A DNA stretch of 38,721 nt from a virus, in the IMG/VR virus record IMGVR_UViG_3300042112_000874, positions 1-38,721 of that record; one strand, written 5' to 3'. The position numbers and the translations under genes were made by a program. A model generated the notes under the pieces. That model did no database searches, was not told the DNA's origin, and saw nothing but the letters and a program-made list of their open reading frames with translations. This document shows positions 27,781 to 34,206 of the stretch, piece by piece; the first letter of the stretch is position 1, and every line of letters starts with the position of its first letter.

Positions 27781-28715
27781 CTTCTTATCCCCGCGAGGTA
27801 CGCCCACCTCTCCATGATTATGCTATCGTCGATTCTGCGACTCTCAGAGATTCCACGAGGGTCAAGCTCTTCCTGCCCCGGATACGACTTTTTCGGAATC
27901 TCCGGATCCGCCTCGTTGTGAGCAAATTCACCGGGACCGTAGACGTGCAGTTCAGAAGGAACCTTCTCTGCCACGGCGGCTTCCACTTCATCCGTGTTCT
28001 TCTTCAGATCATCGTAGAAGTGGATCTCCTCGGGAGGGTCCTCGTAATTCGCGATATACTTCTTGATGATCGCGAGACCTTTATTCTGTCCCGTTACGCC
28101 CATCACACCGTCAGTCGGCTTTGCGCCCTGTGCGGCGAGAAAGTCTTCCATGTCTTTCGAATTCGTGGCAGCAACGTCTTTGCCGTGAAAATCCGTGCCC
28201 ACGCCGTCGGCCTTCCTCGCAGTGATGACGATGGTGTCTGATCCCTGTGCGTTCGCCTTCTTCATCTTGTTGATGGTCGGCTCAATAGGGGTCGTGTCAT
28301 TCACGTTGGTGCCGCTGGAGGGAGTGAAGTCGATCAGAATCGTCTCACCCGGTTGCTCGACCCTGTCAGCGTACCCCGTAGTGACTCCCTGCTTCGAGGG
28401 CGGGAACGCTTTCTGGACCTTGGCGAGGCCGGAGGAGGAGAGGTAGACAGCCATGCCGTTTTCTCTCTCCCTGATGGACTGGATCCCCGGTTCAAGTATT
28501 GCGGTCTCCGGTACGCCGAGAGACGCAAGCCAATCCTTGACCTCTCCCGCAGTCCTGTGAGCGGGTTTGCCGTCCCTGTATAACATCACACCGTTAGCGT
28601 TCGAAGTGAGCCCGAGTGTGTCATCGAAATCGAAGACATGAACCTGCTTTTCAGGTGGAGAGTTGCCAGGTACCGCATCTTCGAAAAGTATGTCAACTAG
28701 CTTTCTGCGTCTCAT
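27777..28715 (-). CDS. HAD-superfamily phosphatase
   Basis: Three hundred twelve residues. VFDFDDTLGLT (residues 27-37) is HAD motif I (DxDDT), DTIVITARKADG matches motif II, and IHFYDDLKKNTDE motif IV (DD). The motif III Lys may be in QNKGLAIIKKY. It resembles phage phosphatases such as the T4 polynucleotide kinase 3'-phosphatase in motif order, so removal of phosphates from nucleic acid ends is plausible. The C-terminus ends RRIDDSIIMERWAYLAGI, a second short motif seen in tagged phage proteins. Overlaps its neighbours by four bases (ATGA). Confidence 0.82.
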   Translation of the reverse strand: MRRRKLVDILFEDAVPGNSPPEKQVHVFDFDDTLGLTSNANGVMLYRDGKPAHRTAGEVKDWLASLGVPETAILEPGIQSIRERENGMAVYLSSSGLAKVQKAFPPSKQGVTTGYADRVEQPGETILIDFTPSSGTNVNDTTPIEPTINKMKKANAQGSDTIVITARKADGVGTDFHGKDVAATNSKDMEDFLAAQGAKPTDGVMGVTGQNKGLAIIKKYIANYEDPPEEIHFYDDLKKNTDEVEAAVAEKVPSELHVYGPGEFAHNEADPEIPKKSYPGQEELDPRGISESRRIDDSIIMERWAYLAGIRR

Positions 28716-28927
28716 CTTGAAGTTCCAACCCTACCGATCTTTCCGTCGGACAGGATCTTCTTCACGTCTTCCGCGAGATCCTGCACGCCCTGTTTGAAGG
28801 GATCGATGAATACGTATGCTGCCGCGACAATCGCAATCACGATAACGCTAATGAGGAGCATGTACTCGACAGTAGACTGGCCCTCTTCTTCGAGGAAGAG
28901 TTGCTTCGCTCGCTGGAGGAGTCTCAC
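28712..28927 (-). CDS. Class III (Flp-type) prepilin
   Basis: Seventy-one residues from a GTG start at 28927, overlapping the preceding TGA (GTGA). A short leader (residues 1-16) ends EEEG, then QSTVEYMLLISVIVIAIVAA: Gly16 is the processing site, Glu21 is the +5 Glu and Tyr22 the usual Tyr of Flp pilins, followed by the hydrophobic spine. The mature peptide is about 55 residues, like Flp or Tad pilins. It would be cut by a prepilin peptidase and assembled into a fibre, or interfere with host pili. It lies in a string of overlapping genes with a secreted protein upstream and the HAD phosphatase downstream. Confidence 0.86.
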   Translation of the reverse strand: MRLLQRAKQLFLEEEGQSTVEYMLLISVIVIAIVAAAYVFIDPFKQGVQDLAEDVKKILSDGKIGRVGTSR

Positions 28928-29196
28928 TTCACTTCATCCGTCGACTGGTCAATCTCCGCATTCCAGTCGGTGCGAAGCTTGATGAGCGGGTTGAAACTCG
29001 CCTTCTTCCTCTCAAGCACCAGAGCGCTCTGGGGTTTCTGCAGGATTCCCTCGACCTCGAGGCCCTCAAAATCGATCTCGGTCTTCTGCTTGTACACGAC
29101 CTTCCTGTCGTCGGTTTCCTCGTCACGGTCATCGGCGCGCGTATGTCCCGGGAGGAACACGAGAGAGAGAATGAGAGACAGTCTCAGGTACTTCAT
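28924..29196 (-). CDS. Secreted protein resembling myxobacterial gliding-motility component
   Basis: Ninety residues with a signal peptide (1-21, MKYLRLSLILSLVFLPGHTRA). The mature part contains KVVYKQKTEIDFEGLEVEGIL and LERKKASFNPLIKLRTDWN, a pattern I associate with small periplasmic proteins of the adventurous gliding apparatus in Myxococcota (CglF-like). The family match is from memory and needs a database check. Its overlap with the pilin gene suggests that host motility genes were acquired together. Confidence 0.65.
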   Translation of the reverse strand: MKYLRLSLILSLVFLPGHTRADDRDEETDDRKVVYKQKTEIDFEGLEVEGILQKPQSALVLERKKASFNPLIKLRTDWNAEIDQSTDEVK

Positions 29197-29555
29197 TTTT
29201 CTTTCCTTGACCTTACATATTCACAGACCTGTGCAAGGACCTCAAGCGCGCACAGCTTGTCCCCATCAGTGTCGGAAGACTTGCGGAGAGCAAAGAAGTT
29301 TCTCTCTTGATAGGGACTGCCCAGGTGCGCCCCATTCTCTGAGATGAACCAGGTGTCGGCCTCCGGAACTCCGGCTCCCACAGCGAGGCGGCTCGCCTCT
29401 CTCATGATCTCCATCGGGTTGTAGGGCACCTCACACCGGATGATGTGGGCCCTCTCACTTCCGCAAGTCACCCTCTCCGACCTCGTGTTAATTCTGTGAC
29501 GAGACTCGGGAGAAATCTTGCCGAGGGTCTCCCAGTACTGTTCATTCTTGATCAC
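29193..29555 (-). CDS. Unknown protein, possible EVE/HNH-like fold not assignable
   Basis: One hundred twenty residues from GTG at 29555 with AAGGGG upstream; a TTG at 29570 is an alternative. The sequence MIKNEQYWETLGKISPESRHRINTRSERVTC is followed by RREASRLAVGAGVPEADTWFISENGAHLG-type text and a C-terminal helix. I recognise no family. It overlaps the preceding gene by 14 bases and is coupled to the following secreted protein (ATGA). Confidence 0.62.
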   Translation of the reverse strand: MIKNEQYWETLGKISPESRHRINTRSERVTCGSERAHIIRCEVPYNPMEIMREASRLAVGAGVPEADTWFISENGAHLGSPYQERNFFALRKSSDTDGDKLCALEVLAQVCEYVRSRKEK

Positions 29556-29769
29556 TTTTCGCCCCTTCAACGCGTTGAATGTAACGATCGATGTACCACA
29601 TCGCCTTGCGCAGGTCCTGTCCCGCCGTGTCAGTCCCCTTTCGGCCCTGACGCGCGATGTATTTCACGGCATTCCCAAGACAGAAATCGAGGTCCCATGC
29701 CTCAATCACATCGATGACCTCAAATCCCGTGTCCTTGCGATAGTGACTCGGGTGATCCACCTGACTCAT
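29542..29769 (-). CDS. DUF3310 family protein (T7 gp1.7-like)
   Basis: Seventy-five residues: VDHPSHYRKDTGFEVIDVIEAWDLDFCLGNAVKYIARQGRKG is the DUF3310 signature almost completely, with the conserved YxR and GRKG. T7 gp1.7, a nucleotide kinase, is a member; most members are small phage proteins of unknown role in nucleotide metabolism. It overlaps 29720-29950 by 50 bases. Start MSQVDHPSHY is the usual start. Confidence 0.9.
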   Translation of the reverse strand: MSQVDHPSHYRKDTGFEVIDVIEAWDLDFCLGNAVKYIARQGRKGTDTAGQDLRKAMWYIDRYIQRVEGAKSDQE

Positions 29770-29950
29770 TTGTCTCCTCTAATTTCTCAAGATTGCGTGA
29801 CAAGTACCAGCCCTCGACACCGTCAAGGGGGAACTTGACAAAAACTTCTTCCGGGAAGATGCCTCGATGATCACAGACGTCAAGGACAACTCCGTAGTCC
29901 TTTACTCTGCTGTCAATGGACTTCCAAAGCACGAGGTCGCCCTTCTTCAT
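29720..29950 (-). CDS. Unknown small SH3-like protein
   Basis: Seventy-six residues: MKKGDLVLWKSIDSRVKDYGVVLDVC then VKFPLDGVEGWYLSRNLEKL. The GDLV-x-GVVLD start is a barrel pattern shared by several small genes nearby (29983, 33877, 37222, 37701), suggesting a family of short phage SH3-like or PUA-like proteins. Function unknown. Confidence 0.62.
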   Translation of the reverse strand: MKKGDLVLWKSIDSRVKDYGVVLDVCDHRGIFPEEVFVKFPLDGVEGWYLSRNLEKLEETNESGGSPESLSQGHGI

Positions 29951-29982
29951 TGGACCCTTCCGAAGTCAAGGGTAACCAAAAT

Positions 29983-30249
29983 CTAGACCGTGTTCACTTC
30001 ATGGACATTCTTCTCGTCAAACCAGGACTCGAACTCTCCACTCGGGGAAACGATGAGGTACTCGCTGCGCTTGTCCTCCTGCGTGAACGCCCAGCCCCCA
30101 ATCCACGAGCTCACTCCTGAGCCACCGATGACGAAGGGTCGAACATCCACAACCACACCGTGCCTGAGCTCCTCATCATGGGAGAAGAGCCTCTCATTGA
30201 CCCGGTGCTTGACGAGCACGAGGTCTCCCTTCTTGAATTTTGTCTCCAT
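29983..30249 (-). CDS. Unknown small SH3-like protein
   Basis: Eighty-eight residues from ATG at 30249, which shares its A with the previous TGA (TGATG). METKFKKGDLVLVKHRVNERLFSHDEELRHGVVVDVRPF shows the same GDLV pattern as its neighbour, likely a diverged duplicate. An upstream reading adds five residues but lacks a ribosome site. Confidence 0.65.
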   Translation of the reverse strand: METKFKKGDLVLVKHRVNERLFSHDEELRHGVVVDVRPFVIGGSGVSSWIGGWAFTQEDKRSEYLIVSPSGEFESWFDEKNVHEVNTV

Positions 30250-30686
30250 CAGGACTTCCAGCAAAGGTCAGAACAATAAGAGTTACCCTTCTTGGAGACC
30301 AGGAGGGGAGCGCCACACTTACACTTTCCGTTGGACCGGCACTTGGTCCAGGTGTCTCGGGCACGCTGGATAGTGCGTTCCTTGATGTCTTCCACCGTGC
30401 CGCGACGGTGGACCGAGGCATTGCCGACAAGGCCCTTCGTCTTTCCATCGTTCTCGTAGGAGCCGACCACCCGGATGGCGTCCGCGCCGACGAGGCGGAC
30501 TTCGTTGTCGACGATGGAGGTGTAGACCTTGATCTTGAACTTCGTCCCCTCGACCGGGCGGGTCCAGACCTCCTCCTCCGCTGGGTGGCGACCGGTCACT
30601 GGGGAGAAACCAGCGGTCTCAAGCGCCTCACGGAGGTGGGTCGCCAGGAAGGCGCGGTGGAAGGGTTCCCGGTGGTCGTACTTCAT
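30249..30686 (-). CDS. Zinc-ribbon protein under promoter P3
   Basis: One hundred forty-five residues from ATG at 30686 (GGAGG upstream). N-terminal half reads MKYDHREPFHRAFLATHLREALETAGF, a phage-conserved unknown start; the C-terminus is a zinc ribbon, CKCGAPLLVSKKGNSYCSDLCW. A zinc-bound C-terminus with a nucleic-acid role is plausible. The third gene with the CTATTCCAATTTC promoter. Confidence 0.72.
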   Translation of the reverse strand: MKYDHREPFHRAFLATHLREALETAGFSPVTGRHPAEEEVWTRPVEGTKFKIKVYTSIVDNEVRLVGADAIRVVGSYENDGKTKGLVGNASVHRRGTVEDIKERTIQRARDTWTKCRSNGKCKCGAPLLVSKKGNSYCSDLCWKS

Positions 30687-30710
30687 GGTGGGTGGCCTCC
30701 TTGTATTGTG

Positions 30711-30742
30711 ATAGTAATACAAGTCTCACGAAATTGGAATAG
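30711..30742 (-). promoter_or_regulatory. Box-type promoter P3
   Basis: CTATTCCAATTTC (30730-30742), 13 bases, TACTAT (30711-30716), then an AATACA half of an inverted repeat and GGAGG. Same layout as P1 and P2. Confidence 0.72.
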
Positions 30743-30747
30743 ACCGA

Positions 30748-30969
30748 TCAACTTTCTCGTAAAATAAGTCTCACCCACTCCCGAAGTTTCATCGTCTTGA
30801 AGTACTGGGAGATCTTCTCTCTCATGTCAGGCTCGACAATCGTCCCCGGCTCGTCAAGCATGTCATCCTGGGCGCCGTAGGTGCGGTCGTGAGGAGCCCT
30901 TGTCTTCGCTTTTGGGGCCAGCCCACTGTGACCTGGTGTCGCGGGGTCTCCTGCAGTTCTCCATCCCAT
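30748..30969 (-). CDS. Small protein with C-terminal tag-like segment
   Basis: Seventy-three residues. The N-terminal half is polar (GDPATPGHSGLAPKAKTRAPHDRT), the C-terminus reads MREKISQYFKTMKLREWVRLILRES; its last part (KLREWVRLILRE) resembles the shared tag but sits at the C-terminus. It follows the 47-residue membrane peptide by few bases. Weak ribosome site. Function unknown. Confidence 0.6.
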   Translation of the reverse strand: MGWRTAGDPATPGHSGLAPKAKTRAPHDRTYGAQDDMLDEPGTIVEPDMREKISQYFKTMKLREWVRLILRES

Positions 30970-30973
30970 GACT

Positions 30974-31117
30974 CTACTTATCTCTCGTGAAGTAGAGGAG
31001 AGACAGACAACCCAAAATTATCAAAGCGTTCATTGCATAGAAGAAATTGCGTCCCTCAGGGTCAAGCAGGGTCCACATGAAGAACGTGAAAGCCTTGTCG
31101 ACAACCCACTCGATCAC
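30974..31117 (-). CDS. 47-residue membrane peptide
   Basis: GTG at 31117 overlaps the TGA of the lipoprotein (GTGA); a GGGGAG lies about eight bases upstream. The peptide contains one hydrophobic helix (FYAMNALIILGCLSLLYFT) after an amphipathic N-terminal part (VIEWVVDKAFTFFMWTLLDP). It could be a small holin-like protein; nothing further can be seen. Confidence 0.5.
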   Translation of the reverse strand: MIEWVVDKAFTFFMWTLLDPEGRNFFYAMNALIILGCLSLLYFTRDK

Positions 31118-32259
31118 CGACAGCTCCCCATCAGGTCGGTCGTGACGCCGCCTGGGACGGTGACCTCGACAAAGGGCTCATAACATCCCTCCGAGTTGAC
31201 ATTTCGAGTGTCAGTCCAGACAAGGCTGCTCGCAAAGTACACGTTCACAGTGACGTCATTGCGACCGATGTAGGTGCTCCCCGGATAGTCATGCACGTAG
31301 ACCGTGTACGTTCCGCGAGCTGGAGAACCAATGTTGATGTTCTCAGGACCCGTTCCCGGTATGTCGTCGAGGTCAAGTATCGGGTCGTCAGAGGATCCGG
31401 TGCCTCCCCAGTTGAGCCCTCCCCAAGTGCAGTTTGCGTAGTAACAGTCAGAGTTCGTGGTGAGAGCCCCTCCGTCATCCAGCAGGTGGAGATCCATGTC
31501 GTCACCCGAGTGGACCCAGAACATCTCGATCCAGAGACCGTCACCCGCAGTTGCATTGAGGGTCGCAGTGCAGGGCTCAGAAGAGATGCCATCGTTGTCC
31601 GTGACAATGAGCTGACCGATATACTCACCGGCTACGTCAGGCGTGAATCCTCTCCGATTAGCAGCGCCCCCGGGCATCGTGGCCGTTGCTCCGGCCGGAG
31701 CTGAAATTAGAGACCAGTCGTACGACACTATTGACCCGTCATCGTAGGAAGAGCTGCCAATCCAGTCAGCAGACTCATGGATGGCAAGAACCTCGACTGG
31801 GTCGACAGAGCATACTGCGATAGGCTGGGAGAGCGGCGGGGGATCATTGCTCGTGTCTCCCGTGTCCACAACTTCTGCTCCGGCTAGCAGAGGCACACGA
31901 AGGTTAGGATTAGCAGGATCATTAGAAAGGATTTGAAGGTCACCTGATGTCTCGCTCCCGTCGGATGTGTAGGTGATAGTGAGCTCTGCAGACGAACCGG
32001 GCTCATAGGATCCCGGGAGAGGTTCCAAGAGAGTGAAAGTCTCACGACCGTCACCGATCTGCATTGCGGTCACATTGAGGGTGACATCACCGACAGAGGA
32101 CATCGTGATGACTTGAGCCGCAGACTCCCCGGCAGGCACGACCCCGTATTCCACGGACTCAGGTGTCACCTGAATCTGCGGTGTGCCGTCAGAAACTGGG
32201 TCCTTCACGCGATGGATCTCATTGTCCATGCAGGCCGCGAGCATTAGAAGATTTACCAC
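31114..32259 (-). CDS. Lipoprotein with ASH/choice-of-anchor and PKD-like domains
   Basis: Three hundred eighty-one residues from GTG at 32259, chosen because GGAGGAG lies just upstream; longer frames overlap the SET gene. The start (VVNLLMLAAC) gives a lipobox with an unusually short, uncharged signal region. Residues about 25-110 form a HYDIN/ASH-like choice-of-anchor domain (VEYGVVPAGESAAQ, DVTLNVTAMQIGDG, LQILSNDPANP); a DTGDT linker follows; then a PKD-like domain (SYDWSLISAPAGATA, YIGQLIVTDNDGI) and a C-terminal domain with DMDLHLLDDGG. This is a surface protein in the style of Myxococcota. Role unknown. Confidence 0.72.
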   Translation of the reverse strand: MVNLLMLAACMDNEIHRVKDPVSDGTPQIQVTPESVEYGVVPAGESAAQVITMSSVGDVTLNVTAMQIGDGRETFTLLEPLPGSYEPGSSAELTITYTSDGSETSGDLQILSNDPANPNLRVPLLAGAEVVDTGDTSNDPPPLSQPIAVCSVDPVEVLAIHESADWIGSSSYDDGSIVSYDWSLISAPAGATATMPGGAANRRGFTPDVAGEYIGQLIVTDNDGISSEPCTATLNATAGDGLWIEMFWVHSGDDMDLHLLDDGGALTTNSDCYYANCTWGGLNWGGTGSSDDPILDLDDIPGTGPENINIGSPARGTYTVYVHDYPGSTYIGRNDVTVNVYFASSLVWTDTRNVNSEGCYEPFVEVTVPGGVTTDLMGSCR

Positions 32260-32308
32260 GGACTTCTCCTCCAAATGATTCTGTAAGAAAGTATACGGAG
32301 ACGGCCGA

Positions 32309-32734
32309 TTGTTCAGGAGCGACCGAAAGGGTTTCTTTTTCCCTGACGCAGAGATCAAGGATTCTCCCGGGAAGGGCCGTGGAGTCTTCGCGTTACGGCG
32401 TTACGAGAAAGACGAGCTGATAGAGAGGGCTCCCACTTTCTCCTGTGAGGACTCTCTCCTCAGCATGCTGTACGACGCAAACTGCGACAGGACAATTTTC
32501 CACGACTACGTCTTCAACTCGTACGGGATAGCCCATGTCGCCCTTGGGTGGGCGTCGATCTACAATCACTCCAGCGACAACAACGCACACTGGAAGGTGA
32601 ACAATGACAAGCAGCAGATCGAGATCCGAGCAAGGAAAGTGATAGAGCCCGGCGAGGAGATCACCGTGCTCTACACCAACGTCCCCAAGCTTCTGTGGTT
32701 CGAGAACTCAGAGAACCTGTCTAACCGACCTTGA
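32309..32734 (+). CDS. SET-domain protein (lysine methyltransferase-like)
   Basis: One hundred forty-one residues, TTG start at 32309 (GGAG upstream). The short SET core is clear: SPGKGRGVFALRRY (residues 19-32), YNHSSDNNAHW (residues 85-95, the NHS that binds AdoMet), and the catalytic-site strand EPGEEITVLY (about residues 113-122). Stand-alone SET proteins methylate lysines in other proteins; phage examples are rare. The gene lies alone on the plus strand, divergent from the lipoprotein and overlapping the endolysin gene end by 14 bases. Possible target: a host or virion protein. Confidence 0.85.
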   Translation: MFRSDRKGFFFPDAEIKDSPGKGRGVFALRRYEKDELIERAPTFSCEDSLLSMLYDANCDRTIFHDYVFNSYGIAHVALGWASIYNHSSDNNAHWKVNNDKQQIEIRARKVIEPGEEITVLYTNVPKLLWFENSENLSNRP

Positions 32735-33425
32735 CTCCCCGCACCGAGAAAGGAAGCCTCAGCTCCCAGTTGTCGGCCTTGATGAGGTCGAGGATCGCAT
32801 CCTGGCGGTAAACCGTCTTCTGAACTATCGGGTTGTTGTTCCCAGAGAGCCAGGCACGTCGGGCATTGAGGTATGCCTTCACCCAGGCCTTCTCATCACC
32901 ACCGTTCTTCGGTGACTTCTCGGGGAACGCGGCTCGGTGGGTCCCGACCCTTCCCGGACCCGAGTGGATGCAGGTGTCATAGATCGCGAGAAGACCGAGG
33001 GCGGTGGTGAGACCGATGTCCTTCGCGTGGTTGACAGCGGGCAGGAAGTAGTTCTGGTCGAACACGAAATCCTGGGCCTGCTGCATGATCGGATCAGCGC
33101 CACAGGTCTTCAGGAGATTGATGAGTGCAGTGAGCCACGCTGGGAACGGTCCCTTCGGGTCGACCTTCGCGGACTCGTTGGTCGCGAGGTAGCCCAGGTA
33201 CTGTGAGAGCTCAGCAGCATGGACGCCCTTCAACTCGATGTACTTCTTACACACGAGGTCAAGGGAACCTGCCTTGTCCGTGCACTGGTGCTTGCCGTAC
33301 GATATCCCCGCTCCGTCTTTCAGGACCGTGCAGGTTGAGTACGAAGCGGCCGTGGGAACCTTTCCTGTCTCGAAAATCGCAAGCACGCAGTCGATAGCGT
33401 GTTTCTGCTCGGGTGTGTAGTTCAT
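32721..33425 (-). CDS. GH46-like endolysin candidate (chitosanase fold)
   Basis: Two hundred thirty-four residues from ATG at 33425 with GGAGG upstream. The start MNYTPEQKHAIDCVLAIFETG, then VLKDGAGISYGKHQCTD, matches the GH46 pattern in which the catalytic Glu (here Glu19) is followed by DGxG-xxYG. YLGYLATNE, QQAQDFVFDQNYF and LGLLAIYDTCIHSGPG-type helices fit the lysozyme-like fold. Members cut beta-1,4 glycosidic bonds in chitosan or peptidoglycan, and many phage members act as endolysins. No signal peptide, so a holin would be needed. A CATACTTAG element lies 15 bases upstream of the start. Confidence 0.75.
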   Translation of the reverse strand: MNYTPEQKHAIDCVLAIFETGKVPTAASYSTCTVLKDGAGISYGKHQCTDKAGSLDLVCKKYIELKGVHAAELSQYLGYLATNESAKVDPKGPFPAWLTALINLLKTCGADPIMQQAQDFVFDQNYFLPAVNHAKDIGLTTALGLLAIYDTCIHSGPGRVGTHRAAFPEKSPKNGGDEKAWVKAYLNARRAWLSGNNNPIVQKTVYRQDAILDLIKADNWELRLPFSVRGVKVG

Positions 33426-33439
33426 CTTGATCCTCCGAG

Positions 33440-33448
33440 CTAAGTATG
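33440..33448 (-). promoter_or_regulatory. CATACTTAG element of the endolysin gene
   Basis: Third copy of the nonamer, 15 bases before the start, with GGAGG between. Confidence 0.4.
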
Positions 33449-33451
33449 CGA

Positions 33452-33739
33452 TCAGAGGGCCTTGAGAAACCTCGAGTCCACAAGAAGACGACCTGAGTCT
33501 GTCACACACCAGTAGTAGATTCCCTTACCGAGGTCCTCTTCCATGAGGTTCTTCGCAGCTGTCTCGACACGCTCAATGACAAGGGCGTCGGTCTCGGGTC
33601 GAATCTTCTTCTTCCCCTTCAGGCGGGCACGTCCCTCCTGCGCCTTATCCAGACTTGCCCAGCCATACGGTGGCTCTATTCCCTCACACTCCCAACACAC
33701 GATCTTTGCAATCTCTCCCTCGATAAGTCTCTCACTCAT
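33452..33739 (-). CDS. Unknown small protein
   Basis: Ninety-five residues from ATG at 33739 (MSERLIEGEIAK), overlapping the upstream stop. Contains CWECEG and a basic segment (GRARLKGKKKIRPET) plus a helix (VIERVETAAKNLMEEDLG). No family recognised. Confidence 0.55.
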   Translation of the reverse strand: MSERLIEGEIAKIVCWECEGIEPPYGWASLDKAQEGRARLKGKKKIRPETDALVIERVETAAKNLMEEDLGKGIYYWCVTDSGRLLVDSRFLKAL

Positions 33740-33866
33740 CGTTACACTCGGCTTCATTGTCGGGAAAACACGTCTCATCGAAGCCGTTCGTGAGATCTCT
33801 CTCATTGTAAGTCATGCTGTCACCGTTGGCGTAAGTTACGGTGAAACTCTTTCCCTCATCCTGCAC
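33732..33866 (-). CDS. Unknown 44-residue protein
   Basis: GTG at 33866 with GAGGAGGG upstream: VQDEGKSFTVTYANGDSMTYNERDLTNG and an acidic end. Short beta-hairpin-like. No family recognised. An earlier ATG frame to 34004 would overlap the upstream gene in another frame. Confidence 0.5.
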   Translation of the reverse strand: MQDEGKSFTVTYANGDSMTYNERDLTNGFDETCFPDNEAECNDE

Positions 33867-33876
33867 TTTCCCTCCT

Positions 33877-34080
33877 CTACTGGTTGACTTTCGAGACCCA
33901 ACCAGCGTATAGAACAACAGTCTCTTCACGACACAGGACTCTGATGTTGGGCTCTGGTTCCTTGATGAGATCCTCGCTCGGGTCTTCCACAAGCTCAAGT
34001 CCAATCACAAGAGCGTCATATCCCACGTAATACCGCGGACCTATGTCAACCTTGACAAGGTCACCGACGCGGAGTCCCAT
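33877..34080 (-). CDS. Unknown small SH3-like protein
   Basis: Sixty-seven residues from ATG at 34080; MGLRVGDLVKVDIGPRYYVGYDALVIGLEL shows the same GDLV pattern as 29720 and 37701. Likely a member of this small phage-protein family. Confidence 0.6.
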   Translation of the reverse strand: MGLRVGDLVKVDIGPRYYVGYDALVIGLELVEDPSEDLIKEPEPNIRVLCREETVVLYAGWVSKVNQ

Positions 34081-34137
34081 GAAGTGTTCCAACAAGCTGA
34101 GTCTTCCTGTCAAGACTCTAAGTTGAAGAGTGGGACT

Positions 34138-34203
34138 TTATCTCTTGCGTTGCCACATTCTCTCAAGAACTCTGAGAAGCTCGTACGAGAAGTTTCCGAA
34201 CAT
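34138..34203 (-). CDS. 21-residue peptide
   Basis: ATG at 34203 to TAA at 34138: MFGNFSYELLRVLERMWQRKR, an amphipathic helix that resembles the shared tag in its leucine/arginine spacing. It starts three bases after the end of the preceding gene. Too short for confidence. Confidence 0.3.
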   Translation of the reverse strand: MFGNFSYELLRVLERMWQRKR

Positions 34204-34206
34204 AGT

